NCBI RefSeq assembly: GCF_002858765.1
Contig: NZ_PJRP01000002.1
Location: 666,598-730,597, forward strand
Reading direction: 5' to 3'
DNA length: 64,000 bases
From: Cupriavidus pauculus
Lineage (GTDB): Bacteria; Pseudomonadota; Gammaproteobacteria; Burkholderiales; Burkholderiaceae
Part shown: positions 1 through 8,700 of the stretch, piece by piece
Position numbering within the stretch: the stretch's first letter is position 1
How the letters are laid out: each line of letters begins with the position of its first letter
Notes under the pieces: generated by a model
The model's database searches: none
The model's input: only the letters and a program-made list of their open reading frames with translations
What the model was told of the DNA's origin: nothing
Program-made: the position numbers and the translations under genes

Positions 1-1
1 G

Positions 2-685
2 GCCTTGCTGTTTCCCGGCTATCCCGGCGTGCTGAGGGTGGAGGCACAGGCCAGCGGAGCGCCGGAATTCCAGTTGCGCGGCAATTTCCTGGTGCGCGCG
101 CGCCGGCATCTGGTCAGCGACAGCGTCATGACCGTGCTGGTGGATTGCCCAAAGGATCGCTGGACGAACTGCGATGACAGCTACCGCGAATCGGACCAGT
201 ATGCGGTTGATGTCGCCGCGGCCATCGACAAGCTCAAGGCGCAGCAGGGCGTCAGCAAGATATATCTGATCGGTACGAGCTACGGCACGGTATCCACCGC
301 ATTCCTGGCCCGCAAGCTGGACGGCCGGATCGATGGCGCCGTCCACACGTCAACGTTCACGGATCCGCGTGCCGGACGGGGCCGTGGCCCGGCGCATGGT
401 CTGGCGATGTGGGATTTCGACTGGACTGCCACGCATGTGGACCAGCTGTTCGTCCATCACCAGGATGACCCGTGCCCGCTGACGCAATATCGCACCATCG
501 CGGCACGCCACGGCAGCATTCCTCTGATCACGGTGCAGGGTGCGAAGGGCGTACGCGGCGAGCCGTGCGAAGCCTTCTCGCAGCACGGCTTTGCGGGCAG
601 GGAGCGCCCCGTCATGCTGGCCATCGGCGACTGGATTGCCACGCGCAAGGTGGCCGAGACGGTGGGGACGAAGGGCGACGAGTGA
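2..685 (+). CDS. Alpha/beta hydrolase family protein (5' partial)
   Basis: The reading frame is open to the left edge, so the N-terminus lies outside the window. A TTG at position 5 is unlikely to be the true start. The protein shows an alpha/beta hydrolase pattern: a nucleophile elbow GTSYG, a later Asp in HHQDDPC and a C-terminal His in SQHGF fit a Ser-Asp-His triad. Two Cys pairs (near VDCPKDRW and DPCPL/EPCEAF) would suit an exported, disulfide-containing enzyme, but the signal peptide region is not visible. It converges with ribE, and a strong palindrome lies between the two genes. The substrate cannot be predicted. Confidence 0.7.
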   Translation, partial: ALLFPGYPGVLRVEAQASGAPEFQLRGNFLVRARRHLVSDSVMTVLVDCPKDRWTNCDDSYRESDQYAVDVAAAIDKLKAQQGVSKIYLIGTSYGTVSTAFLARKLDGRIDGAVHTSTFTDPRAGRGRGPAHGLAMWDFDWTATHVDQLFVHHQDDPCPLTQYRTIAARHGSIPLITVQGAKGVRGEPCEAFSQHGFAGRERPVMLAIGDWIATRKVAETVGTKGDE

Positions 686-735
686 CGCCGCCGGATGGGG
701 CCGCTGTGATGAGGCCCCATGAGACCGCCGCGGCA

Positions 736-759
736 CCAGCGGGGGCATGCCCCCGCTGG
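736..759. repeat. 24-bp perfect palindrome between convergent genes
   Basis: A perfect self-complementary sequence (CCAGCGGGGGCA followed by its reverse complement) lies between the stop of the hydrolase gene and the stop of ribE. It can form a 10-bp GC stem in either transcript. There is no T tract on either side, so it is not a canonical intrinsic terminator. It may stabilise 3' ends or assist termination in both directions. Confidence 0.6.
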
Positions 760-775
760 CTGCTACACGCGTCGG

Positions 776-1408
776 TCAGCGCGCCGGGATGGCCGCGTCG
801 CCGGACGCCGACAGCATCCGCTCCACGTACCGCGCGATCAGGTCGATTTCCAGGTTCACACGCTTGGCCGGGGCCAGTTCATTGAGCGTGGTCACTTCCA
901 CGGTGTGCGGAATCAGGTTGATTGAGAATACACAGCCATCGGCTTCGTCGCTGACGGTGTTGACAGTCAGCGACACACCGTTCACCACCACCGAGCCCTT
1001 GTAGGCCAGGTAGCGACCCAGCTCGCGCGGGGCGCGGATGCGAAGTTCGTGCGACTCGCCCACCGGGGCGAAACGGACCACTTCGCCCAGGCCGTCGACA
1101 TGGCCCGAGACCAGATGGCCGCCCAGGCGATCGGCCAGGCGCAGCGCCTTTTCGAGATTGACGCGGCCCGGCTGGTCCAGCCCCACGGTCTTGTCGAGCG
1201 ATTCGCGCGAGACATCCACGTCGAAGTGGCCGGCTTCCAGCGTGACCACGGTCATGCAGGCGCCCTGGATGGCGATGCTGTCGCCAATGCCCACATCGGA
1301 CAGGTCCAGATCGCCAGCGGCCACGCGCAAACGCACGCCCGCGTTGGCATCGCCCAGCGGCGAAACGGTTTCGATGCGGCCCACGGCCGCCACAATGCCA
1401 GTAAACAT
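776..1408 (-). CDS. ribE: Riboflavin synthase, alpha chain
   Basis: Cytoplasmic enzyme that dismutates two 6,7-dimethyl-8-ribityllumazine molecules to riboflavin and 5-amino-6-ribitylaminouracil. The 210 residues match the family length. The N-terminus MFTGIVAAVGRIE is the family hallmark, and two lumazine-binding beta-barrel halves are visible, the second beginning near LGGHLVSGHVDG. The start gives the canonical N-terminus. It lies 34 bp downstream of ribD on the same strand, so the two probably share a transcript for riboflavin biosynthesis. No FMN riboswitch was recognised in front of either gene. Confidence 0.95.
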   Translation of the reverse strand: MFTGIVAAVGRIETVSPLGDANAGVRLRVAAGDLDLSDVGIGDSIAIQGACMTVVTLEAGHFDVDVSRESLDKTVGLDQPGRVNLEKALRLADRLGGHLVSGHVDGLGEVVRFAPVGESHELRIRAPRELGRYLAYKGSVVVNGVSLTVNTVSDEADGCVFSINLIPHTVEVTTLNELAPAKRVNLEIDLIARYVERMLSASGDAAIPAR

Positions 1409-1442
1409 GCTTGCCTCTGTCTGAATACGATAAATACGGTTG

Positions 1443-2564
1443 TCAGTCCTTGCTGTCGGCGCGGCGAGCGATCAGGCGCAGGTCGTCACCGATCTGCCGC
1501 ACCTCGTGCCAGCGAAATTGCGCGGCGTCTTCCAGCCGGGTCAACGGCGGCAGGTTGAACATGCCCTGCGCGTCCCCCAGCAGCCGGGGCGCCATGTAGA
1601 CCAGCAGTTCGTCGGCGCAGCCTTCGCGGATCAGCGATCCGTTGAGCTTGTAGCCGGCTTCCACATGCAGTTCGTTGATGCCGCGCTCGCCCAGCGCTTC
1701 GAGCATGCGGCGCAGTTCCACCTTGCCGTGCCGGTTGGGCAGCACCACGACTTCGGCGCCCCGGTCCTCCAGCGCGCGCTGGCGGGCCTTGTCCTCGACG
1801 GCGCAGAAGACCAGTACGGATTTGGCGAAGTCGCCCGTGTCCCGATGCAGGATCTGCGCGTCGAGCGGCACTTCGAGCCGGGAATCGACCAGCACGCGTC
1901 GCGGCTGGCGCGGCGTGGCCACGGCGCGCACGGTCAGCGCGGGGTTGTCATCCCGCACGGTGCCGATGCCGGTGAGGATGGCGCAGGCACGGGCCCGCCA
2001 GGCGTGGCCATCGTCGCGCGCGGCCTGGCTCGTGATCCATTGACTGGTGCCGTCGTGCAAGGCGGTGCCACCATCCAGCGAGGCGGCCACCTTGACGCGC
2101 ACCCACGGCAGGCCGCGCGTCATGCGCGAGACAAAGCCGATATTGAGATCGCGTGCTTCCTTTTCCAGCAGCCCGCAACGCACGTCGATGCCCGCGTCGC
2201 GCAGCCGTTGCAGGCCCCGGCCCGATACGCTCGGGTTCGGGTCTTCCATGGCGGCCACCACGCGTGCGATGCCTGCACGCACCAGCGCATCGGCGCATGG
2301 CGGCGTGCGGCCAAAATGGCTGCACGGTTCGAGCGTGACATAAGCCGTGGCACCGGCCGGGTCATGACCGTGTGCAATCGCGTCCTTCATGGCCTGGATT
2401 TCGGCGTGATCCTGGCCGGCCGGCTGCGTGTAGCCCTGTCCGATAACCTGTCCGTCCTTCATCAGGACACAACCGACGCGAGGATTCGGCGTGGTGGTGT
2501 ACATGCCCCGTGCGGCAAGTGCCAGGGCCTGCGCCATGGCGGTGTGGTCGGAATCGGAAAACAT
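1443..2564 (-). CDS. ribD: Bifunctional diaminohydroxyphosphoribosylaminopyrimidine deaminase / 5-amino-6-(5-phosphoribosylamino)uracil reductase
   Basis: Catalyses the deamination and side-chain reduction steps after GTP cyclohydrolase II in riboflavin synthesis. The N-terminal zinc deaminase has the HAE motif (His53, Glu55) and the PCxxxGxxxxC zinc ligands (Cys81, Cys90). The C-terminal reductase domain begins near VRVKVAASLDGG. The open frame runs further upstream, but the ATG giving MFSDSDHTAMAQALALAARG yields a 373-residue protein of normal family length, and the upstream part is low-complexity and unlike a protein. It is followed by ribE. In many proteobacteria ribD directly follows nrdR; here about 9.5 kb of pilin genes separates them. 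Confidence 0.95.
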   Translation of the reverse strand: MFSDSDHTAMAQALALAARGMYTTTPNPRVGCVLMKDGQVIGQGYTQPAGQDHAEIQAMKDAIAHGHDPAGATAYVTLEPCSHFGRTPPCADALVRAGIARVVAAMEDPNPSVSGRGLQRLRDAGIDVRCGLLEKEARDLNIGFVSRMTRGLPWVRVKVAASLDGGTALHDGTSQWITSQAARDDGHAWRARACAILTGIGTVRDDNPALTVRAVATPRQPRRVLVDSRLEVPLDAQILHRDTGDFAKSVLVFCAVEDKARQRALEDRGAEVVVLPNRHGKVELRRMLEALGERGINELHVEAGYKLNGSLIREGCADELLVYMAPRLLGDAQGMFNLPPLTRLEDAAQFRWHEVRQIGDDLRLIARRADSKD

Positions 2565-2658
2565 GGTGTGGCGAGTCGGGCCTGAAATGGTATGTCCGGT
2601 CAATCGAAAGTCTGGGAAATCCGGATCGGCGGACGGGTACCTGGCGCCTGCGGATTGG

Positions 2659-3198
2659 TCAGTCGCAATCGGCATCGGCACCGGGCCGGCAGATCCGGAT
2701 GCGTCCCTGGGCGCCGAGCCGTGCCTGGCGCTGCGCCTGGTGACAACGCACCAGGAATGTGGCGGCCAGAAAGCCACCACGTTCAGATCGTGAGTATCCC
2801 ACAGGTGTCCAGCGCAGGCTTTGCGTGGTCGCGGTGCCTGCGGTGGCGCGCAGCGTGATGCGCAGACAGCGGTCGGGCAAGGCGACAACAGAAAATGGCG
2901 GCGTCCAGTTTTCAGGCGGCGCGCCCTGTGCCGTCAGTTGCCAGCCGCGGTCCAGGGAATCGGCGCCGGGGATCGGCCCCAGCCGTACCTCCGTCCGCCT
3001 CGCCGCCGCCGTGGTGCGCGCCAGCGCCGGCGCCAGCGACGCCGCCAGGCGGTCTGCGGCATGGCCGGCGCTCTGCTCGGCGATGAGCGTGCCGATGGTG
3101 GGCCATGCGGCCACCGCAAGCACCGCCGATACCGCCAGCGATACCAGCAGTTCGGTCACGGTTACGCCATGCTGGTGCATTGTCGTCCAACGTGGCAT
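2659..3198 (-). CDS. FimT/GspH-like type IV pseudopilin of the second minor-pilin block
   Basis: A 179-residue prepilin-like protein with a short leader, a class III cleavage motif (G followed by VTVTELLVSLAV) and a hydrophobic N-terminal helix, so it should enter the inner membrane and be cut by PilD. The C-terminal part has the GspH/FimT layout, including a late WTPVGYSRSERGG segment and two C-terminal Cys. It starts 4 bp after the stop of the frameshifted PilE-like gene, in the order expected of a pilE-fimT pair. It is intact although its two upstream neighbours are broken. ATG at 3180 is an alternative start with a shorter leader. Confidence 0.75.
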   Translation of the reverse strand: MPRWTTMHQHGVTVTELLVSLAVSAVLAVAAWPTIGTLIAEQSAGHAADRLAASLAPALARTTAAARRTEVRLGPIPGADSLDRGWQLTAQGAPPENWTPPFSVVALPDRCLRITLRATAGTATTQSLRWTPVGYSRSERGGFLAATFLVRCHQAQRQARLGAQGRIRICRPGADADCD

Positions 3199-3202
3199 GG
3201 CG

Positions 3203-3663
3203 CTAGCACTCCGGCGGCAAGGGCATGGCTACGCAGTCCGGCGTGGGCAGAGAAAGCCACTCTCCGCTGCTGCGCAGGACCAGCGTGCCGCAAAGCGGGT
3301 CGGGCCGCACCGGGGCCGCGCGCACGTCCACGCAGCGCGACAGTGCGACGCCGTCGCAACTGGTGGCCGTAAGCCAGTGACGGGTGCGGGCAGGTGGTGG
3401 GGGGCAGCTTTCGGCCATTCGCCGGCCGGCGTCGTGCCATCGGCTGTGCTGGCGAACGTCAGGTTCACCAATGCATGGCGCTCCAGCGCGAGCATGGCCG
3501 ACACCAGTTCCCCGCGTGCCTGCGTGCGCCAGCCGCGCTCGGCCTGACGCTGCCAGGCGGGAACGGCGAGGATCGTCAGCACGGTGACGATGGCCACCAC
3601 GACCAGCAGCTCGGCCACGCTGAAGCCGGCACCGCGGGCGATGCGAATGGGCAGCGGCGTCAT
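3203..3663 (-). pseudogene. PilE-like minor pilin, frameshifted in a C6 tract
   Basis: The N-terminal part (ATG at 3663) reads MTPLPIRIARGAGFSVAELL, a leader, cleavage Gly and Glu5-containing pilin helix, and continues to GEWPKAA. The frame then turns into non-pilin sequence. A different frame, from about 3418 to the stop at 3203, carries a typical PilE C-terminus with paired Cys (TATSCDG, SRCVDVRA, DPLCGTLVLRSSGEW, PDCVAMPL). The switch falls at a run of six C on the coding strand (plus-strand G at 3399-3404). One extra C would join the halves as GEWPKAAPPPPARTRHW. This is a true frameshift, a slippage-variable tract or a sequencing error. The start overlaps the preceding stop as ATGA. Confidence 0.75.
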
Positions 3664-4560
3664 TGCGGTGACCTCACCAGTTCCCGCCAGCCCAGTCGTC
3701 CGCGCCGCCGGTACCAGCGTGCGTGCTGCAACGGCGTTGCGGTGTTGCCATCCGCCTGCCAGAGATCCAGCCTGAACGCGTCGCGGGTCGATGTGCCGGG
3801 TGCCATGGTGTGGCCCGTGGCGAGCGTTGATATGACCGCGATAGGGGTTGCCATGCCGTGACTCGCCCATGGCAGGCCGGTGACGGCAAGAATCGGCGTG
3901 CCATCGGGGTCCCGCGTAGTCACGGACGTGCCGCTTATGGCATCGACCAGATAGCTGCGTCGTTGCCCGTCCGTGTCCACGGTTGTAAAGCCAAGGTGGA
4001 CCGGGCTGGCGCTGTACAGCGCATCCACGCGCTCGCCGGGCCGGGGTAGCGTCAGAGTCCAGCCGTTTGCCGATGCCTCGGTGTCGGCTTGCGCCGACCT
4101 GAGCACAACGCCATCGCCCTTCGGTAACGCCTAGATGCTGACCGGGACGCGTGGGATGCCGGGACGATCGGGTATCGCGGAGAGTTCGTTGCCAGTGCCG
4201 TAGATGATGAGCGGCGTGGTGCCGGTCTGTACGACGACCGGGGCCTCGGTGTTGTCACCGGCGGTACCGCGCTGACGATGCATGCGGGTGGGGAGCGATG
4301 CACGGGCACCGGTGGATAAATGTCCGAGATCGAATCGCCAGAGTAAGTCGCAGCGCACCGTTCAGCCGCTCGTGCTTGCCGCTCCAACGCAGCCAGGCAC
4401 TGCCGAGCGTGACCAGCGGAATCGCGCCCAGGCCGACGATGGCCAGGCAGACCAGCGATTCGACAAGTACGTCGCCCTTGATCCTACGGCGCGAGGCGCC
4501 ACGGGCGGAAGTGGGGCGGCGGGGTAGGCAAGAAGGTGAGCAGAAAGCCGAGGAAGGCAT
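3660..4560 (-). pseudogene. PilV/PilW-like minor pilin, broken by a frameshift and an in-frame TAG
   Basis: The 5' part encodes a basic leader and prepilin motif (KG followed by DVLVESLVCLAIVGLGAIPL). After RWSGKHERLNGALR this frame runs into unlikely sequence, while another frame (4358 down to 4131) continues with plausible coding such as VVVQTGTTPLIIYGTGNELS. That frame ends at TAG (4131-4133). It then continues in the same frame to 3660 (ALPKGDGVVLRSAQAD to WRELVRSPQ) with no prepilin start of its own, so it looks like the rest of one interrupted gene. The final TGA overlaps the next pilin start as ATGA, as in an intact operon. PilV versus PilW cannot be decided. Confidence 0.65.
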
Positions 4561-4680
4561 GGCGCATCGGTTCGATGGGAACGGATGGCCACGATAGCGG
4601 CGGGCGGGGGGGTAAAACGTGTCCGGATGTGACAGGGTTGCGTCAATGTGTGTCCGAGTGGCGGTCGGACGATTCGAAGA

Positions 4681-4702
4681 CGGGAGTATCGGAATACTCC
4701 CG
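4681..4702 (-). terminator. Hairpin just after fimT, probable end of the minor-pilin operon
   Basis: The arms CGGGAGTAT and ATACTCCCG with a 4-nt loop form a perfect 9-bp stem, 18 nt after the fimT stop on the minus strand. Only a weak T-containing stretch follows. The hairpin probably ends or processes the pilV-fimT transcript and separates it from the degenerate second block. Confidence 0.5.
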
Positions 4703-4719
4703 GCGGACACCAGCTGAAA

Positions 4720-5292
4720 TCAGCTTGCGGTGCTGATCTTGGGCATCGTGCAATACCCGTTGGGATCCTGGGCGACCGGCGTGCAGACGCGTGAACGCCC
4801 CAGCAGGCTGACTTCCACCATCCGTTGGGCGCTGCCCAGCGTGAACATGATGGCCATGGCCATCTGCGTCTTGTCAGCCGTTTGCGAATAGCCGATTGGC
4901 GAAAATGAGATGTAGCCGAGACCATTGGTCGCGTCGTACGCGTACTTGATGTCGTCCGGCAGGGGGTCGTACACGGCAATCAACGTGTCATTGGCCGCCT
5001 CGTACTGTCCGTTGGGTGCGGCGTGTTCGTTGAACAGCCGCCAGCCCTTTTTCCAGTCGCCGTCGATGGGGGCCACCGTTACGTAGCTGTTGCTGGCAGC
5101 GGCTACTGTGCGCGCTTTCGTCAACGCCACATTGAGGCTGTCGGCGGCGGTCAGAAGCCGCTGGTTCTTCACGAACGTGGTCATGCTTGGCACCGCAAAG
5201 CCGATGATGACGATGGCCACCGCCATGGTGGTCAGCAGTTCGATCAGCGTGAAGCCGCCGTGGCGCGGCAGCGTGGACGTACGGGAAGTCAT
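4720..5292 (-). CDS. fimT: FimT/GspH family minor pseudopilin
   Basis: Type IV pilus-associated pseudopilin of 190 residues from the ATG at 5292. The leader ends in RHGG, followed by FTLIELLTTMAVAIVIIGFAVP, giving a clear PilD cleavage site with the conserved Glu5. The GspH/FimT core includes a KKGWRLFN segment and a late ISFSPIGYSQ strand. AAGGTG sits 6 nt before the ATG. A GTG nine bases upstream is the alternative start. It is the last gene of the intact operon, 18 bp after pilE. FimT-like minor pilins prime pilus assembly, and some bind DNA for natural transformation; the latter is family knowledge, not shown here. Confidence 0.85.
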   Translation of the reverse strand: MTSRTSTLPRHGGFTLIELLTTMAVAIVIIGFAVPSMTTFVKNQRLLTAADSLNVALTKARTVAAASNSYVTVAPIDGDWKKGWRLFNEHAAPNGQYEAANDTLIAVYDPLPDDIKYAYDATNGLGYISFSPIGYSQTADKTQMAMAIMFTLGSAQRMVEVSLLGRSRVCTPVAQDPNGYCTMPKISTAS

Positions 5293-5310
5293 GGCTGTCA
5301 CCTTAACCTG

Positions 5311-5769
5311 TCACCAGCAGTTCGCGACAACTGCCGGGGTAGCGCCGCTAATGGAAACCAGCTTTTCATTGGTGCTGCGCAACACCAGCGCATCGCATAT
5401 CGGGTCGGCAAAATTCGCGTTGGGTTTCGCCGTCAGTTCCACGCATTGGCCGTTGTCGGTCATGCCGGTGCATGGCCCTGCACTGACCTTGTACTTGGCC
5501 CCGGTCGGGCTGTCGCCCGAGTAGGTCTTGTAGTTCGCCCAGGTGGTCGTGGTGCCTGCTCCGTAGTAGGTGTTCACCTGCGAGAAATGCCGCTCGAACA
5601 GCTGCATGTTCTCCATCAGCGCGGCCTTGGCTTCTGTGCGCCGGCCCTTGCGGATGAACTCCTGGTAGGAAGGGTAGGCGAAGGCCGCCAGGATGCCGAT
5701 GATGGCTACCGTCACCATCAGTTCGGCCAGCGTGAAGCCGGCCTGGCGCCGTGCCGTATGCATGTGCAT
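5311..5769 (-). CDS. pilE: Type IV minor pilin PilE
   Basis: A 152-residue prepilin with leader [11 protein letters not shown] and mature N-terminus [24 protein letters not shown], including Glu5 and a following [13 protein letters not shown] helix. The C-terminal half carries the PilE signature of two Cys pairs ([28 protein letters not shown] and the terminal NCW). It should localise to the inner membrane and then the pilus, as part of the minor-pilin complex that starts pilus assembly. It lies 12 bp downstream of pilY1, suggesting tight co-expression. Confidence 0.92.
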   Translation of the reverse strand: MHMHTARRQAGFTLAELMVTVAIIGILAAFAYPSYQEFIRKGRRTEAKAALMENMQLFERHFSQVNTYYGAGTTTTWANYKTYSGDSPTGAKYKVSAGPCTGMTDNGQCVELTAKPNANFADPICDALVLRSTNEKLVSISGATPAVVANCW

Positions 5770-5781
5770 GGTGGCCTCGTA

Positions 5782-8700
5782 TCAGTTCATCTTGAAGTTG
5801 CGGACTTCACGCCAGCCTTGGCGGCCCTCGCGCTTGACGCTGGCGCTGGGGTCATCCTTGGGGTTGCCGGAGCCGGAGCCCGTGTTGCCACCGTTGTTCA
5901 CGGTCAGCGAGCCGTCCGGACCAAAGCTCAGGACGCGCGTCACGGTGGTTTGGAGATAGCCGCCCACCGATCCGCGCGTGTCCGACGAACGTGTAATCAC
6001 GATGATCGTCGGTGCACCGAGCAGGCCGGTGGAAGACTGTACGCCCGATGTCACGTTGACCGGCGCGCCGGTGAGCGTGTTCAGAGCGTAACTGCGGCTG
6101 CCGCCGGCGGTGTTGCAGCTATCGATGGCCGTGTACACCGAGTTGAAGTAGATCAAGCCACCCGACAGCGCTGCTGACGTGATCTGGCGCTCGGTGTTGT
6201 CCACGAAGTCGATGACCCAGCCCGGCTTGCGATTGCCCGAGAAACCGGGGGCGACCGCAGTGCCCGAGAACGTGATCGCGGAGCCGTCGCTGGTCAGCTT
6301 GGTGTCCAGGCGATTCAGGGATTTACGATCTCCGGCGAATTGCGTGGTGTTGCCGTCATAGATGCCGTAGAACGAGTTGCCAAAGGCCGGACTCGCGGTG
6401 GTATCGGACGCTTCGTAGTACTTGCCAGTGCCGAACAGGACGATGTAGCCGCCTGGGGCGTAGGCCACCGATGGCTGCATGGTGATGGGCTGACGGGTGC
6501 CGGTCACGCGGTCGGTGGCGATGAACATCGGCTTGCCAGGGAAGCCACCGTAGGCCGGCAGGGCGCCATTCTCGCCGCTGTTCCAGGTATCGCTGGTACC
6601 GGACAGCACGAACTTCCACAGGTTGCCCTGCAGGTCGCCCGCATAGGCGTTCAGAGCGGCCTCGGTGCTGCCGGCCACCACCGTGGGTGTGCTCAGGCCG
6701 TTGGCGGTGGTGTACGGCGGTACGGCTGACGGCACGGGTGCCGTGACCTTCCAGTAGTTGGTGTTGAGCTTCCACTTCTCCGAGGCGCTCTTGTTCAGGG
6801 ACAGGATGAACAGTACCGACGGCGCCTGCGCGTTAAAGCTCTTGTCCTCGAGATTGGCGTTCAAGCCATTGCCGACGATCACGAACCATTCGTACTGCGG
6901 CACACCCTTGTCGTCCTTGCTCTTCATGAGTTTGACGATCTGGGGCTTGCCCATGACGTTGCCCATGTCCGCGTCGTCCTGATCGCTAAATTCCCACAGG
7001 ACATTGCTGCTGCCGAAGGCGGTCGGGTCGGTGACGTCGATCGCGAATACGCCCTGGGCGCCGCCGCCGAAGCCCGCCGTCAGTACGGACTTCCAGTTGC
7101 CGCCGACCTGGGCCTCCGAGATTGTCGGCGTGGCGTCGACATAGGCCCGGTGGTTGTAGGTCTGGGATGCCAGTTGGTTCAGCGAACCGAACAGCGCATT
7201 GGGGACGTAGGCGAACAGCTCGTCGCCGGTGGTGGCGTTGAAGCCATGCAGCATGCCGTCGTTGGCACCGACGTACACGGCAGGCGTGCGCGACTTGTAC
7301 GTGCCGTAGAACGTGTTGTAGCCGGTGCCGACGTGCGTTGCGGTCGGCGCGCCGACATAGACCGGCGCAGAGTTGATGATGTCGCCGAGCTTGGTCTGGC
7401 GCTGGCGGAACACGCCACCATTGCCCAGTCCGTCGTTTTCCTGGCTACGGTCGCCACGCAGGTAGTCGAGCCGCTTGGAGCCCAGGCTGTCGATGCCGCC
7501 GGTGTCGGGATTCAGGTTCAGCAGCGCTTGCTGGTCCTTCGAGATGTTGTCCCACAGGAACGGCGCGCCGGCGCCGGTCAGGCTGTTCAGCGTGTAGATC
7601 GTGCGGGACGCCGCGGTGCGGCTGGACAGTCGCGAGCCGGCTTCCCACTTGGAAGTCGAACTCACCGTGACGTTGCCGTCGGTGCCGCGTACCAGCGGGT
7701 AGGCGGTCAGCTTGCCGTTCCACTGGCTGTCAAAGCCGGGGGTGTAGACGGTCTGGTCCGTAAAGACCGTGTTGCTGCTCAGGGCGATGCCCGCCAGCGT
7801 ACCGCCCGAATTGGCCACCACGTCGAACACCTTGCGGATCGACCGGATCATGTCCGCCGGCTGGCTGGCCAGGAACCAGTTGGTCGGCAGATTCGAGCCG
7901 GTCGCCGTTTCCCATTCAGCCGTGCTGTTGGTCAGTTTGCCGTTGACCGTGGTCTGGAACGGGTTCCCGTCGTTGTTGCCGCCTTCCTTGATAGCGTTGA
8001 GGAAGCCACCATATTTGGCTGCCAGGAAGATCTGGCTCTTGCGCTGGGTGTCGCCGACCGTACCGTTGCCGTTCTCGTTGACGTCGATGCCGAACGTGGT
8101 CACGCGGGCATCGGGCATGTCCGGCCGGAACGCCGACGTGTGGGCCCAGTAGGCGACGCCGGCCATGTAGTACGTGGACTTCGACGACGTGGGGTGCGTC
8201 ATTGTCCCGAGGCTCGCCAGCGAGCTCAGAGGATAGGGGTTGCCGACATTCGGGCTGTTGGCTTCGAGTGCACCAACCTTATTCGTCCAGTCCACGACGT
8301 TGAAGTCGCTGTAGGTGTCCCTGCTGCGTGCCGGATCGCCGCGACTCGTGTTGTTGTTGCCCGGGATGTAGTTGTCCTGGTGCGTGTTGATGTCGCCAAT
8401 AGTCAGCACGTAGTTGCGCTGGCACTTGTTGAGCATCGGGTCAGTGCTCCATTTGGAGTAGACCGCGAAGTTGTCGGTGTTGGCCGTGGTCAGATTGTTG
8501 ACTGCGTCTGCCGTCGGGCCGTCCGGGTGGTATTGAAGGTAACGGATCGACTCGTAGAACAACTCGCTCAGCGGATCGTAGGTCTTGTACGAACCCGTGG
8601 GGTTGTCGGTGGGCTTGCCAAGGTTGGCGATCGTAGTTCGTCCAAACTTGTTCAGATAATTGACCACGCCGCTGTTGCCGGTGGTGTCGCTCAGCGGGTT

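Noticed and set aside
5023..6177. Long plus-strand open frame opposite fimT/pilE/pilY1
   Set aside because: It is the antisense of well-supported pilin genes. High GC keeps antisense frames open, and its translation is rich in His/Arg/Gly with no domain.
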